Assembly (NCBI RefSeq): GCF_000385135.1
Contig: NZ_ARQM01000011.1
Span: 1,095,533-1,159,532 of the forward strand
Reading direction: 5' to 3'
DNA length: 64,000 nucleotides
Source: Promicromonospora sukumoe 327MFSha3.1
GTDB taxonomy: Bacteria > Actinomycetota > Actinomycetes > Actinomycetales > Cellulomonadaceae
The notes beneath the pieces were generated by a model that was not told where the DNA came from, ran no database searches, and saw only the letters and a program-made list of their open reading frames with translations. The position numbers and the translations under genes are program-made. Each line of letters starts with the position of its first letter. Within the stretch, counting starts at the first letter, position 1. Shown here piece by piece: positions 18,834 to 27,545 of this stretch.

Positions 18834-19472
18834 CTAACCGACCGCGCGGCCGGCCGCTCCGGCCGGCCGCACGCCGTGCTCGGCGAGGCGCTCCACGAGC
18901 GCCTCGTGGCCCTCGTCGAGGCACCAGTGCACGGCGGCCATGCCGGCGGACCGGGCGCCGGCCACGTTGGCGGGGTGGTCGTCGACGAACAGGATCTCGG
19001 CGGGCTCGGCCCCGATGCGGGTGGCCGCCTTCTCGAAGAAGGCCGGGTCCGGCTTCGCGACGCCGAGCTCGCACGAGTACAGGCTCACGTCGAAGATCTC
19101 GTCGTAGCCGAGCGCCTGGCGCATGTGCTCGGCCCGCCGGCGCACCTGGTTGGTCCCGAGATGCACCCCGTAGCCGGCCGCGCGCAGGCGCCGGACCAGG
19201 TCGAACGACGCCGCCGACGGCTCGGTGTTCTGCCACACCGCCGCGTACAGGTCGGCCGCCGCGACGTCGAGGCCCTGCTCGCGCAGCACCTCGGCGAGCA
19301 CCGGCAGGAAGTCCTCGTCGCCGGCCAGGAACGACCGCTCGCGCTCGGACGCCTCGTCCAGCACGGCACCCGCGTGCTCGCCCAGCAGTGTCTCCGCCGC
19401 GGCGTAGAAGCCCCCGCGGACCTGCTGGAGCACGCCGTCGGCGTCGAACAGGAGATGTCGGATGGTCGCCAC
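18834..19472 (-). CDS. HAD family hydrolase
   Basis: A 212-residue haloacid-dehalogenase-type phosphatase. Motif I LLFDADGVL at residues 7-15 has the nucleophile Asp and the general acid/base Asp; motif II is GTNQ, motif III the Lys in ELGVAKPDP, and motif IV LFVDDHPAN. The family includes phosphoglycolate-type phosphatases. The GTG start at 19472 gives the correct family length; the longer ORF upstream has no HAD homology. It ends back-to-back, without a single spare base, against the ABC-F gene. Confidence 0.88.
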   Translation of the reverse strand: MATIRHLLFDADGVLQQVRGGFYAAAETLLGEHAGAVLDEASERERSFLAGDEDFLPVLAEVLREQGLDVAAADLYAAVWQNTEPSAASFDLVRRLRAAGYGVHLGTNQVRRRAEHMRQALGYDEIFDVSLYSCELGVAKPDPAFFEKAATRIGAEPAEILFVDDHPANVAGARSAGMAAVHWCLDEGHEALVERLAEHGVRPAGAAGRAVG

Positions 19473-19517
19473 GTGCGAACCGTAGCAACCCCGCCCGGAG
19501 CGCCGGCCGACGGGGGT

Positions 19518-19544
19518 TGTCACAGATCCGGGGTACTCCCGGTC
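19518..19544 (+). promoter_or_regulatory. Candidate ECF41-type promoter of the SDR gene
   Basis: TGTCACA (19518-19524), a 16-nt spacer, then GGTC (19541-19544), about 60 bp upstream of the SDR start. ECF41 sigma factors are known to recognise TGTCACA-N16-CGTC, and the ECF41 gene lies directly downstream of and convergent with this target gene. I found no equivalent site in front of the sigma gene itself. Confidence 0.6.
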
Positions 19545-19604
19545 GAGAGCATGACGGGCCGAACGAGTCCGTCGTGCGAGCGACGCGAACCAAAGGAGCA
19601 CACC

Positions 19605-20348
19605 ATGAAGATCGTGGTCATCGGGGGCACCGGCCTCGTCGGCAGCCAGGTCGTCCACAACCTGACCGAGCACGGGCACGAGGCAGTGGCCGCCGCGCCG
19701 CAGACCGGCGTGAACACCCTGACCGGCGAGGGCCTCGCCGAGGTGCTCGAGGGTGCGCAGGTCGTCATCGACCTCAGCAACTCGCCCTCGTTCGCGGAGG
19801 AGGACGTCACCAACTTCTTCCGGACCTCGACGACCAACCTGCTCGAGGCGGAGAAGAAGGCCGGCGTGCAGCACCACGTGATCCTCTCGATCGTGGGCGC
19901 CGACGGCATCGACTCCGGCTACATGCGCGCCAAGGTCCTGCAGGAGGACCTGGTCAAGGCCTCCGGCTCGGGCTGGTCGATCGTCCGGTCCACCCAGTTC
20001 TTCGAGTTCCTCGCCTCGATCGCCGACACGGCGACCGTCGACGGCGTGGTGCACATCGCCCCGGTCCGCTTCCAGCCGATCGCCTCGGCGGACGTCGCCA
20101 AGTTCGTCGGCCGCACCGCCGCCGGGACGCCGCTCGGCGCGACCATCGAGATCGCCGGGCCGGAGAGCTTCGGCTTCGACGAGATCGTGCGCAAGCACCT
20201 CGCCTCGAAGGACGACACCCGAGAGGTGGTCGCCGACCCGAGCGCGACCTACTTCGGCGCGGAGCTCAAGGACGCCGAGCTCGTGCCCAGCGGCGAGCCC
20301 CTGCTGGGCGAGGTCAGCTACGAGCAGTGGCGGGCGGCTCAGGCGTAG
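19605..20348 (+). CDS. NAD(P)-binding SDR / NmrA-like oxidoreductase (ECF41 partner)
   Basis: A 247-residue atypical short-chain dehydrogenase with the Rossmann motif VIGGTGLVGS at residues 5-14. It lacks the classical Y-x3-K in a convincing position, like NmrA and epimerase-type proteins. Start at 19605 follows CAAAGGAG. The 3' end overlaps the convergent ECF41 sigma gene by 35 bp. ECF41 loci typically pair the sigma factor with a carboxymuconolactone decarboxylase, oxidoreductase or epimerase (COE protein); this gene is that partner. Substrate unknown, a redox or stress role is inference. Confidence 0.82.
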   Translation: MKIVVIGGTGLVGSQVVHNLTEHGHEAVAAAPQTGVNTLTGEGLAEVLEGAQVVIDLSNSPSFAEEDVTNFFRTSTTNLLEAEKKAGVQHHVILSIVGADGIDSGYMRAKVLQEDLVKASGSGWSIVRSTQFFEFLASIADTATVDGVVHIAPVRFQPIASADVAKFVGRTAAGTPLGATIEIAGPESFGFDEIVRKHLASKDDTREVVADPSATYFGAELKDAELVPSGEPLLGEVSYEQWRAAQA

Positions 20349-21273
20349 CCTCCCCGGCGCCGGCCTCCGGCGTGGCCTGGTCCGCCCAGGCCCGCCGGAG
20401 CGGCTCCGTCTTCTCCGGGTTCATCTGCCACATGAGCTCGTGCAGGCCCTGGTCGGAGACCACGACGGACAGGACACCGACCAGCTCGCCGTCCCGCTCC
20501 ATCGCGAAGCCCTCCGTGCCGTTGACCTCGACGGGGCGGGTGGTGATCCCTGCCCAGAAGATCTCCGCGAACGACGACAGGACGCGGGCCACCTTGTTCC
20601 GGCCCTGGACCGCGACCCGGGCGACGTGCTTGGCCCGGCCGTTGCTGTCGGCGCGCGTCACGACGTCCTCCGCGAACAGCTTCTCGAGCCGCGCGACGTC
20701 GCCGACCCGCGCCGCCGCGAGGAACGCCGCCAGCAGGTCCTGGCGCGCCGTCGGGCTCACCTCGTTGCGCCGCTCCGAGGCCAGGTGCTTGCGGGCCCGG
20801 CTCACGAGCTGCCGCGTGGCCGTGGGGGAGACACCCACGATCTGCGCGATCTCCGGGTACCCGTAGTCGAACGCCTCGCGCAGCACGTACGCCGCGCGCT
20901 CGGTCGGCGTGAGCTTCTCCAGCAGCACCAGCACGGCGACGTCCAGCGCCTCGGCCCGCTCGGCGCCGAGCGTCGGGTCGTCGCTCGTGTCCACCGGCTC
21001 GGGCAGCCACGGGCCGATGTACGTCTCGCGCCGCGACCGCGCGCTCTGCAGCACGTTGATCGCCAGCCGGGTCGCCGCCGTCGTCAGGAACGCCTGCGGG
21101 TTCAGCACCACCGAGCGGTCCGTCGTCTGCCACCGCACCCAGGTCTCCTGCACCACGTCCTCGGCCTCCGCCGCGGAGCCGAGCATGCGGTACGCGATGC
21201 CGAACAGCCGCTTCCTGGCCGTCGCGAAGACCTCCGCGGCGTCGTCGAGCGTAGTGTCCACATCGCCTGTCAT
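20314..21273 (-). CDS. ECF41-type RNA polymerase sigma factor (SigJ-like)
   Basis: A 319-residue extracytoplasmic-function sigma factor. Region 2 (YRMLGSAAEAEDVVQETWVRW) and region 4 (TPTERAAYVLREAFDYGYPEIA...) are followed by a roughly 110-residue C-terminal SnoaL/NTF2-like domain, the hallmark of ECF41 (SigJ) factors. The C-terminal domain is known to act as a built-in regulator in place of a separate anti-sigma factor. ATG 21273 follows GGGAGAGC. The gene is convergent with and overlaps its likely target SDR gene. C-terminal tail is Pro/Ala/Glu-rich. Confidence 0.9.
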   Translation of the reverse strand: MTGDVDTTLDDAAEVFATARKRLFGIAYRMLGSAAEAEDVVQETWVRWQTTDRSVVLNPQAFLTTAATRLAINVLQSARSRRETYIGPWLPEPVDTSDDPTLGAERAEALDVAVLVLLEKLTPTERAAYVLREAFDYGYPEIAQIVGVSPTATRQLVSRARKHLASERRNEVSPTARQDLLAAFLAAARVGDVARLEKLFAEDVVTRADSNGRAKHVARVAVQGRNKVARVLSSFAEIFWAGITTRPVEVNGTEGFAMERDGELVGVLSVVVSDQGLHELMWQMNPEKTEPLRRAWADQATPEAGAGEATPEPPATARS

Positions 21274-21424
21274 GGTGCTCTCCCTGGGGTGGTGCAAGGG
21301 TCCCGGAAGGAGTCGGGGTCAGCGGCGCGGCCGCTGACTCGTCCGGCCGTGCCTTCCGATCTCACCCGACCGTACGCGACGAAATGTTCTTGGGGTGGCT
21401 CGGAAGTCGGGTGAACATGTTGCC

Positions 21425-22174
21425 ATGACCACACCCGACCCGATCTTCGTGGACCCCCGGCTCGCGCGGCTCTACGACGCCTTCGACGACGACCGCGCCG
21501 ACCTCGACCTCTACGTCGGCATCGCCGAGCGGCTCGGCGCCCGCACCGTGCTCGACGTCGGCTGCGGCACCGGGGTGCTCGCCCTGCTGCTCGCGGCGCG
21601 CGGCCTGGACGTGACCGGCATCGACCCCGCCGCAGCGTCGCTCGAGGTGGCCCGCAGCAAGCCCGGGGCCGACGCCGTCACCTGGGTCGAGGGCGGGGCC
21701 GACGCCGCCGCCGGGCTCGGCCTCGCCGCCGACCTCGCGACGATGACCGGCAACGTCGCCCAGGTCTTCACCGGCGACGACGACTGGGCCGGGGCGCTCG
21801 CAGCGGTGCACGACGCGCTCCGCCCCGGCGGCGTCCTCGTGTTCGAGACCCGGGTGCCGGCCCGCCAGGCCTGGCTCGGCTGGACCCGCGAGAGCCGGCC
21901 GGCCCGCCGCACCATCCCGGGGGTCGGCGACGTCGAGAAGTGGAACGACCTGGTGGAGGTCGCCCTCCCGCTGGTCACCTTCCAGGGCTCCTTCCGCTTC
22001 CCGCCCGGCCTGCTGCCCGACGGCGACGTGGTCACCTCGGTCTCGACCCTGCGGTTCCGGGAGCGCGACGAGATCGAGGCGTCGCTCGACGTGGCCGGGT
22101 TCGTGGTCGACGAGGTGCTGGACGCGCCGGACCGGCCCGGGCTGGAGTGGGTGTTCGTGGCCCGCCGGGTGTGA
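21425..22174 (+). CDS. Class I SAM-dependent methyltransferase
   Basis: A 249-residue methyltransferase. The SAM-binding motif I VLDVGCGTGVLALLLA lies at residues 42-57, motif II GIDPA follows, and ALRPGGVLVFETR is a post-I segment. The first 30 residues and the beta-strand-rich last third resemble small-molecule methyltransferases of the Methyltransf_25/11 group. Start at 21425; the in-frame extension upstream is short and without a ribosome-binding site. No operon partner: it is divergent from the sigma factor and convergent with the epoxide hydrolase. Substrate unknown. Confidence 0.85.
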   Translation: MTTPDPIFVDPRLARLYDAFDDDRADLDLYVGIAERLGARTVLDVGCGTGVLALLLAARGLDVTGIDPAAASLEVARSKPGADAVTWVEGGADAAAGLGLAADLATMTGNVAQVFTGDDDWAGALAAVHDALRPGGVLVFETRVPARQAWLGWTRESRPARRTIPGVGDVEKWNDLVEVALPLVTFQGSFRFPPGLLPDGDVVTSVSTLRFRERDEIEASLDVAGFVVDEVLDAPDRPGLEWVFVARRV

Positions 22175-22189
22175 CGGCCCGGGGTCGGG

Positions 22190-23332
22190 TCAGGAGAGGC
22201 CGTCGAAGAAGGTGCGGATGTCCCCGGCCAGAAGCTCCGGCTCCTCCATCGCCGGGAAGTGCCCGCCCTCCTTGAACTCGCTCCAGTGGCCCATGGCGTT
22301 CCACGGGTCCAGCGCGCGGCGCATGAGCGGGTGGGTGTCGAACACGGCCCAGCCCGCGGGCACGCCCGAGGGCGCGATCCAGTCCAGCCCCGAGTGCTCG
22401 GCCTCGTAGTAGAACTGCGCGCTGGAGGCGCCGCTGCGGGTGAACCAGTAGAGGCTGACGTTGGTCAGCAGCTGGTCGCGGTCCACGGCCTCGTCCGGCG
22501 TGGCACGGCCGGGGTTGGTCCAGGTCTGGAACTTCTCGGCGATCCACGCGAGCTGGCCCACGGGGGAGTCGGCCAGGGCCGCGCCGATCGTGTCGGGGCG
22601 GTGGTTCTGCATCTCGAAGTAGCCGCGCTCGGCGGCGTCCTTGGCGCGGACCGCCTCGATCTGCGCGATCTCGTCCTCGGTCAGGCCCTCGGGGTAGGGG
22701 AACTTGTCGCCCACCATGCCGAGCGAGCGGCCGTCGCTGCCCACGTGCGTGCCGATGACGCGCTCGGGGTAGAGCGCCGCGAGGCGGCCGGTGGTGCCCG
22801 CGCCGATGTCGGTGCCGTGGGCGGCGAACCGCTCGTAGCCGAGCCGGGTCATGATCTCGGCGTACGCCGCCGTGGTGCGCGCGACCTCCCAGCCGGTGCC
22901 CGACAGCGGCGTCGAGAACCCGAAGCCCGGCAGGGACGGGACGACGACGTGGAACCGGTCGGTGAGCAGCGGGATCAGGCGCTGGTACTCGACGAACGAG
23001 CCGGGCCAGCCGTGGCTCAGGATGATCGGCGTGGCCTCCGGGTTCGCCGACCGCACGTGCACCACGTGGAACGTCTGCCCGTCCACAACCGTGGTGACCT
23101 GCTCGTACGCGTTGAGCGCGGCCTCCTGCGCGCGCCAGTCGAACCCGTGGCGCCAGTAGTCGGCGAGCTCGTTCAGGTAGGCCGGCGGGATGCCGCGGCT
23201 GAAGTCCGTCCGGTCGTCGCGGCCGGGGACGGGGAGCGGCCGGCGCGTGCGGTCGAGCCGGTCGTGCAGGTCGTCGAGGTCGGCCTGCGGGATGTCGATG
23301 CGGAACGGTGTGAGTGCGGTGTTCTCGGTCAT
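22190..23332 (-). CDS. Epoxide hydrolase (EHN-type alpha/beta hydrolase)
   Basis: A 380-residue enzyme with the N-terminal epoxide-hydrolase domain (FRIDIPQADLDDLHDRLDRTR, residues 10-30) in front of an alpha/beta-hydrolase core. HGWPGS is the oxyanion-hole loop, HGTDIGA carries the nucleophilic aspartate, and GGHFPAMEEP supplies the catalytic histidine. Such enzymes open epoxides to diols and are usually cytoplasmic in bacteria. Single gene, 15 bp from the convergent methyltransferase stop and 52 bp upstream of xseA on the same strand. Confidence 0.9.
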   Translation of the reverse strand: MTENTALTPFRIDIPQADLDDLHDRLDRTRRPLPVPGRDDRTDFSRGIPPAYLNELADYWRHGFDWRAQEAALNAYEQVTTVVDGQTFHVVHVRSANPEATPIILSHGWPGSFVEYQRLIPLLTDRFHVVVPSLPGFGFSTPLSGTGWEVARTTAAYAEIMTRLGYERFAAHGTDIGAGTTGRLAALYPERVIGTHVGSDGRSLGMVGDKFPYPEGLTEDEIAQIEAVRAKDAAERGYFEMQNHRPDTIGAALADSPVGQLAWIAEKFQTWTNPGRATPDEAVDRDQLLTNVSLYWFTRSGASSAQFYYEAEHSGLDWIAPSGVPAGWAVFDTHPLMRRALDPWNAMGHWSEFKEGGHFPAMEEPELLAGDIRTFFDGLS

Positions 23333-23384
23333 GACATCTACCTTTCCGGGTGATGCGGACAGGTTCTGTCCGCTACTGATCGGA

Positions 23385-24671
23385 TCAGGAGCTGGTCGCG
23401 GTCACCTCGGCGTCGAGTGCGCCCTGCGCGAGGCGGACGTGCACGCCGGCGCCGACCTCGACGTCGTCGGGGTGGCGGACCACGTGACCGTCTGCGCGCT
23501 GCACGACGGCGTAGCCGCGCTCCAGCGTCGAGGCCGGCGACAGCGCCCGGACCTGGGCCGCGAGCCGCCCGATCTCGCCGCCGGCCCGCAGCAGCAGGGC
23601 GTCCAGGGCGTGCCGGCCGTGGCGGATCGTCTGCCGGACGTCGCGCTCGCGCGACTCCAGCATGGTCTGCGGCATCGCGAGCACGGGACGGGAGCGGACG
23701 CCGTCGAGCCCGCGCTGCTCGCGGTCGAGCATGGCGGCGACGGCGCCGCCCATCCGGGAGCGGGCCTGGGTGAGGCGGAGCCGCTCCTCGGACACGTCGG
23801 GCACGATGCGCTTGGCGGCGTCGGTCGGGGTCGAGGCGCGGTAGTCGGCGACCAGGTCGAGCAGCGGCGCGTCCGTCTCGTGGCCGATCGCGCTGACCAG
23901 GGGAGTGCGGGTCTGTGAGACGGCGCGCACCAGCGACTCGTTGCTGAACGGCAGCAGGTCCTCGACCGAGCCGCCGCCGCGGGCCACGACGATGACCTCG
24001 ACGCGCGGGTCCTGGTCGAGCTCGGCGACGGCGGCCGACACCTCGCGCACCGCGTTGACGCCCTGCACCGCGACCTCGCGGATCTCGAACCGGACCTGGG
24101 GCCAGCGGGCCCGGGCGTTGACGACGACATCGTGCTCCGCCTTGGACTCGCGCCCGCAGACCAGCCCGACCACGGCGGGCAGGAACGGGAGGCTGCGCTT
24201 GCGGGAGGCGTCGAACAGGCCCTCGGCCGCCAGCACCTTCTTCAGGGCCTCGATCCGGGCCAGCAGCTCACCCACGCCGACGGCCTTGATCTCGTTGGCC
24301 TGCATCTGCAGCGTGCCGCGCTTGGTCCAGAAGACGGGCTTGGCGTGCACCACCACGTGGTCGCCCTCGGCCGGTGGCTGCGCCAGGGTGCCCAGCACCC
24401 GCGAGAAGATCGTCACGGGCAGGGACGCGTCGGCGTCGGTGTCCCGGAGGGTCAGCCACTGCATGCCGGAACCGGGGCGCATGTTGAACTGCACCACCTG
24501 CCCCTCGACCCAGACCGGCGGCATCCGGTCGATGTAGCCCTTGATCTTCTCCGACAGCACCCGGACCGGCCAGGGGCTCGTGGGGGTGGTGTCGAGCGCC
24601 TTGGCAGGCAGCTCGGCCGGGAGGGTCTGCTGGGTGGGTTCCGTCACGTGTCCAACCCTGCCACCCACCAC
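23385..24671 (-). CDS. xseA: Exodeoxyribonuclease VII large subunit
   Basis: The catalytic subunit of exonuclease VII, about 428 residues. The N-terminal OB-fold (PWPVRVLSEKIKGYIDRMPP onward) is followed by the catalytic core with VVGLVCGRESKAEHDVV, VARGGGSVEDLLPFSNE and SAIGHETDAPLLDLVAD. Start choice: GTG 24671 has AAGGAGGG 9 nt upstream; GTG 24647 would give a start closer to typical family length, and GTG 24677 is too close to the ribosome-binding site. Unusually, xseB is not adjacent. Divergent from ispH. Confidence 0.92.
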   Translation of the reverse strand: MVGGRVGHVTEPTQQTLPAELPAKALDTTPTSPWPVRVLSEKIKGYIDRMPPVWVEGQVVQFNMRPGSGMQWLTLRDTDADASLPVTIFSRVLGTLAQPPAEGDHVVVHAKPVFWTKRGTLQMQANEIKAVGVGELLARIEALKKVLAAEGLFDASRKRSLPFLPAVVGLVCGRESKAEHDVVVNARARWPQVRFEIREVAVQGVNAVREVSAAVAELDQDPRVEVIVVARGGGSVEDLLPFSNESLVRAVSQTRTPLVSAIGHETDAPLLDLVADYRASTPTDAAKRIVPDVSEERLRLTQARSRMGGAVAAMLDREQRGLDGVRSRPVLAMPQTMLESRERDVRQTIRHGRHALDALLLRAGGEIGRLAAQVRALSPASTLERGYAVVQRADGHVVRHPDDVEVGAGVHVRLAQGALDAEVTATSS

Positions 24672-24698
24672 CGACACAAGCCCTCCTTACACCGCCCC

Positions 24699-24704
24699 TA
24701 GACT
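24699..24704 (+). promoter_or_regulatory. ispH: Candidate -10 element of ispH (leaderless)
   Basis: TAGACT (TANNNT class) ends 6 nt before the GTG start of ispH with no Shine-Dalgarno site between them, the arrangement expected for a leaderless actinobacterial transcript. No clear -35 element is visible. Confidence 0.5.
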
Positions 24705-24710
24705 GAACCT

Positions 24711-25748
24711 GTGAGTGTCACGAGCCCTGAGCGCCCTGCCCGGACCCAGACGAAGCGCGTCCTGCTGGCTGCACCCCGTGGTTATTGCGCCGGTGTGGAC
24801 CGTGCGGTGGTCGCCGTCGAGAAGGCACTGGAGACCTACGGCGCACCCGTGTACGTGCGCAAGGAGATCGTCCACAACAAGCACGTGGTGGAGACGCTGC
24901 GCGAGCGCGGCGCCATCTTCGTCAACGAGACCGACGAGGTGCCCGAGGGCAGCCGGCTCGTGTTCTCCGCGCACGGTGTGTCGCCCGCCGTGCGCGCCTC
25001 GGCCGTGGCGCGGAGCCTCGACACGATCGACGCGACCTGCCCCCTGGTCACCAAGGTGCACAAGGAGGCCGTGCGGTTCTCCAAGGACGACTACGACATC
25101 CTGCTGATCGGGCACACCGGTCACGAGGAGGTCGAGGGCACCGCCGGCGAGGCGCCCGAGCACGTGCAGATCGTCAACTCGCCCGACGAGGTGGACCAGG
25201 TCGTGGTGCGCGACCCCGACAAGGTCGTGTGGATCTCGCAGACCACGCTCTCGGTCGACGAGACCATGGAGACCGTCCGCCGGCTGCGCGAGAAGTTCCC
25301 GTCCCTGCAGGACCCGCCCAGCGACGACATCTGCTACGCCACGCAGAACCGCCAGGTCGCGGTGAAGAAGCTGGCGCCCGAGTGCGACCTGGTCATCGTG
25401 GTCGGCTCGGCGAACTCGTCCAACTCGGTGCGGCTGGTCGAGGTCGCGCTGCAGGCCGGCGCCAAGGCGTCCTACCGCGTGGACCGCAAGGTCGAGATCA
25501 AGGACGAGTGGCTGGAGGGCGTGACCACGGTCGGCGTCACCTCCGGTGCCTCCGTGCCCGAGATCCTGGTCCAGGACGTCATCGCGCACCTCGCCGACCA
25601 CGGCTTCGGCACTGTCGACGAGGTGCGGACGGCGACCGAGGACCTCATGTTCTCGCTGCCGCGCGAGCTGCGCGCCGGCCTCAAGGCCGCGGGCGAGGAG
25701 CCCAAGCGCCCCCGCCGCGAGTCCCGCAAGGAGCTCCCGCAGGCCTGA
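24711..25748 (+). CDS. ispH: 4-hydroxy-3-methylbut-2-enyl diphosphate reductase
   Basis: The last enzyme of the MEP isoprenoid pathway, reducing HMBPP to IPP and DMAPP. It is 345 residues long with the three iron-sulfur-cluster cysteines in APRGYCAGV (near residue 27), [11 protein letters not shown] and [10 protein letters not shown]. Catalytic-site TQTTLS-like and GSANSSNS segments are intact. The GTG start has a TAGACT element 6 nt upstream and appears leaderless. The C-terminus is a short Lys/Arg-rich tail. Confidence 0.96.
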   Translation: MSVTSPERPARTQTKRVLLAAPRGYCAGVDRAVVAVEKALETYGAPVYVRKEIVHNKHVVETLRERGAIFVNETDEVPEGSRLVFSAHGVSPAVRASAVARSLDTIDATCPLVTKVHKEAVRFSKDDYDILLIGHTGHEEVEGTAGEAPEHVQIVNSPDEVDQVVVRDPDKVVWISQTTLSVDETMETVRRLREKFPSLQDPPSDDICYATQNRQVAVKKLAPECDLVIVVGSANSSNSVRLVEVALQAGAKASYRVDRKVEIKDEWLEGVTTVGVTSGASVPEILVQDVIAHLADHGFGTVDEVRTATEDLMFSLPRELRAGLKAAGEEPKRPRRESRKELPQA

Positions 25749-25751
25749 GTG

Positions 25752-25823
25752 CGGGTGGTCGGTAGAACGTCAGGAGGTCGGTAACTCGAGTTACCGACCT
25801 CCTGACGTTCTACCGACCACCCG
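25752..25823. repeat. 72-bp perfect palindrome between ispH and rmuC
   Basis: Each arm is 36 bp with no unpaired centre (CTC|GAG at 25785-25790). It starts 4 bp after the ispH stop and ends 13 bp before the rmuC stop. Each arm carries the 8-mer GGTCGGTA twice (25757-25764 and 25776-25783). It probably acts as a bidirectional terminator, but it is longer and more exact than termination requires. Confidence 0.9.
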
Positions 25824-25836
25824 TGTCTGGCCGCGC

Positions 25837-27336
25837 TCAGCCCGCCGCGCTGTCCTTGGACCCGTTCTTGGCCGCCGCGTCCTCGACCGCCTCCAGGGCG
25901 CGCTTGTCGGTGACCGCCAGCTCGGTGACCTCGAGCGCCTGCACCAGGATGCCCTCGGCCTCCTGCTCCTGGGCCCGGTCGATCGCGACGACGCCGCCCT
26001 CCTCGGCGGCGAGCAGCTCGGGCTTCGTGATGGGCCGCGGCACCTCCTCGATGCCCCGGACCTCGTCGATGCCGTCCTTCTCGTCGACCACGTCGAGCTC
26101 GACCATGCGCCGGGCCGACGTGAGCACGTTGCGCTCCAGCGAACCGATCATCTGGTTGTAGCTCTTCGTCGCCGACTCCAGCGCACGGCCCGTCCGGGTG
26201 ACGTGGCCGGTCATCGTGACCAGGCGGGCGTACAGCTCCTTGCCGACGCTGAGCACCTTCTGCGCGTTCTCGGCCAGGGCCTCCTGCCGCCAGGCGTAGG
26301 CCACGGTGCGCAGCAGGGCGAGCATCGTGGTGGGCGTGGCGATGATGACGTTCTTCTGCGCCGCGTACTCCAGCAGCTCCGGGGCGCGCTCCAGGGACGC
26401 CGACAGGAACGCCTCCGCGGGCACGAACATCACCACGAACTCGGGCGCCGGCTCGAACTGGTTCCAGTACTTCTTGCCCGCCAGGTCGTCCACGTGCTTG
26501 CGCATGTGCCGCACGTGCGCGTCGAGCCGCTGCTCGCGGTACGCGGCGTCGTCGGACTGCTGGGCCTCCAGGAAGCCGAGGAACGCGACCTTGGCGTCCA
26601 CGACGACGCGCTTGCCGCCGGCGAGGTTGATGACCATGTCCGGGCGGAGGGTGCCGTCCTCCGTGGTGACCTGCGCCTGCTCGGTGAAGTCGACGCGGTT
26701 GATCATGCCCGCGGACTCCACCACCTTGCGGAGCTGCAGCTCGCCCCAGGCACCGCGGGTCTGCGACGAGCGCAGCGCCGTGACCAGGTCGGCCGTGCCG
26801 TTGCGCAGCTCGGCCGAGACCTCGGCGACGTTGCGCATCTGCTCGACCAGCGCGCCCTGCCCCTCGATCCGGGCCTTCTCCGCCTGCAGCACCTCGCCGC
26901 GCACGAGCTCGACCGCCTTGGTCAGCGGGTCCACCAGCGACTTCACGGCCTGCTCGCGCTGGGCCAGGGCTTGCTCGCCGGCCGACGCCGACCGCTTGAG
27001 CCGCTCCTCCGCGAGCTCCAGGAACCGCTTGCTGTTGGCGTCCAGCGCGTCGCCGGCGAGCGCCTGGAACTGCCGCCGCGCGTGCTCCTGCTCGGTGCGG
27101 GCGGCCGCGATCTGCTCGGCGGCGCGCTCGCGGGCGTCGGCGATCTGCTCGTCCGCGCGGTCCCGCGCGGCCTCGACCTGGCGCTCGGCGGCCTCGACCT
27201 GCGCGCGCAGCCGCACGGCCTCGAGGTCCGCCTCGCGCACGGCGGACGTGCTGCGCTGGGCGTGCCCGAGCCACCCCAGCAGCGCGCCCACGACGAGGGC
27301 GCCGAGGGCCAGCAGAATCGTTGCGGCGATGTCCAT
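25837..27336 (-). CDS. rmuC: DNA recombination protein RmuC
   Basis: A 499-residue RmuC-family protein. An N-terminal membrane anchor (TILLALGALVVGALLGWL, residues 5-22) is followed by a long Ala/Glu/Arg-rich coiled coil (about 25-170), then the nuclease-like core with LRKVVESAGM, DMVINLAGGKRVVVDAKV and NVIIATPTTMLALLRTVAYAWR. RmuC limits recombination at inverted repeats in E. coli and is linked to phage defence in other bacteria. I chose ATG 27336, which places the membrane helix at the very N-terminus; a start at 27366 is possible. Confidence 0.92.
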   Translation of the reverse strand: MDIAATILLALGALVVGALLGWLGHAQRSTSAVREADLEAVRLRAQVEAAERQVEAARDRADEQIADARERAAEQIAAARTEQEHARRQFQALAGDALDANSKRFLELAEERLKRSASAGEQALAQREQAVKSLVDPLTKAVELVRGEVLQAEKARIEGQGALVEQMRNVAEVSAELRNGTADLVTALRSSQTRGAWGELQLRKVVESAGMINRVDFTEQAQVTTEDGTLRPDMVINLAGGKRVVVDAKVAFLGFLEAQQSDDAAYREQRLDAHVRHMRKHVDDLAGKKYWNQFEPAPEFVVMFVPAEAFLSASLERAPELLEYAAQKNVIIATPTTMLALLRTVAYAWRQEALAENAQKVLSVGKELYARLVTMTGHVTRTGRALESATKSYNQMIGSLERNVLTSARRMVELDVVDEKDGIDEVRGIEEVPRPITKPELLAAEEGGVVAIDRAQEQEAEGILVQALEVTELAVTDKRALEAVEDAAAKNGSKDSAAG

Positions 27337-27545
27337 GTGCGACAGGCTGCCACGAGTCACCGACACTCCCGTACGCCGACACCCCGCGCGTTCCCAATCG
27401 TCCCCGTATGCGGCGGCGACCGGTCCGACGTCGTCCCTGGTGGTGCCCGCCGAGGCGTCGTCCGTCGCGAGACGGACCGGCTATCACCCGCACTCATCCT
27501 CGCGTCGGATCCGGTGTGTCGGACCTCCCGGTTAGGTTGGGTGCC

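Noticed and set aside
17810..20866. 1018-codon plus-strand ORF
   Set aside because: Runs through the ABC-F gene, the antisense of the HAD gene and the SDR gene in a wrong frame; no protein-like segments.
25472..27493. 673-codon minus-strand ORF overlapping ispH and rmuC
   Set aside because: Overlaps rmuC in another frame on the same strand; low-complexity Arg/Gly/Ala composition typical of a GC shadow.
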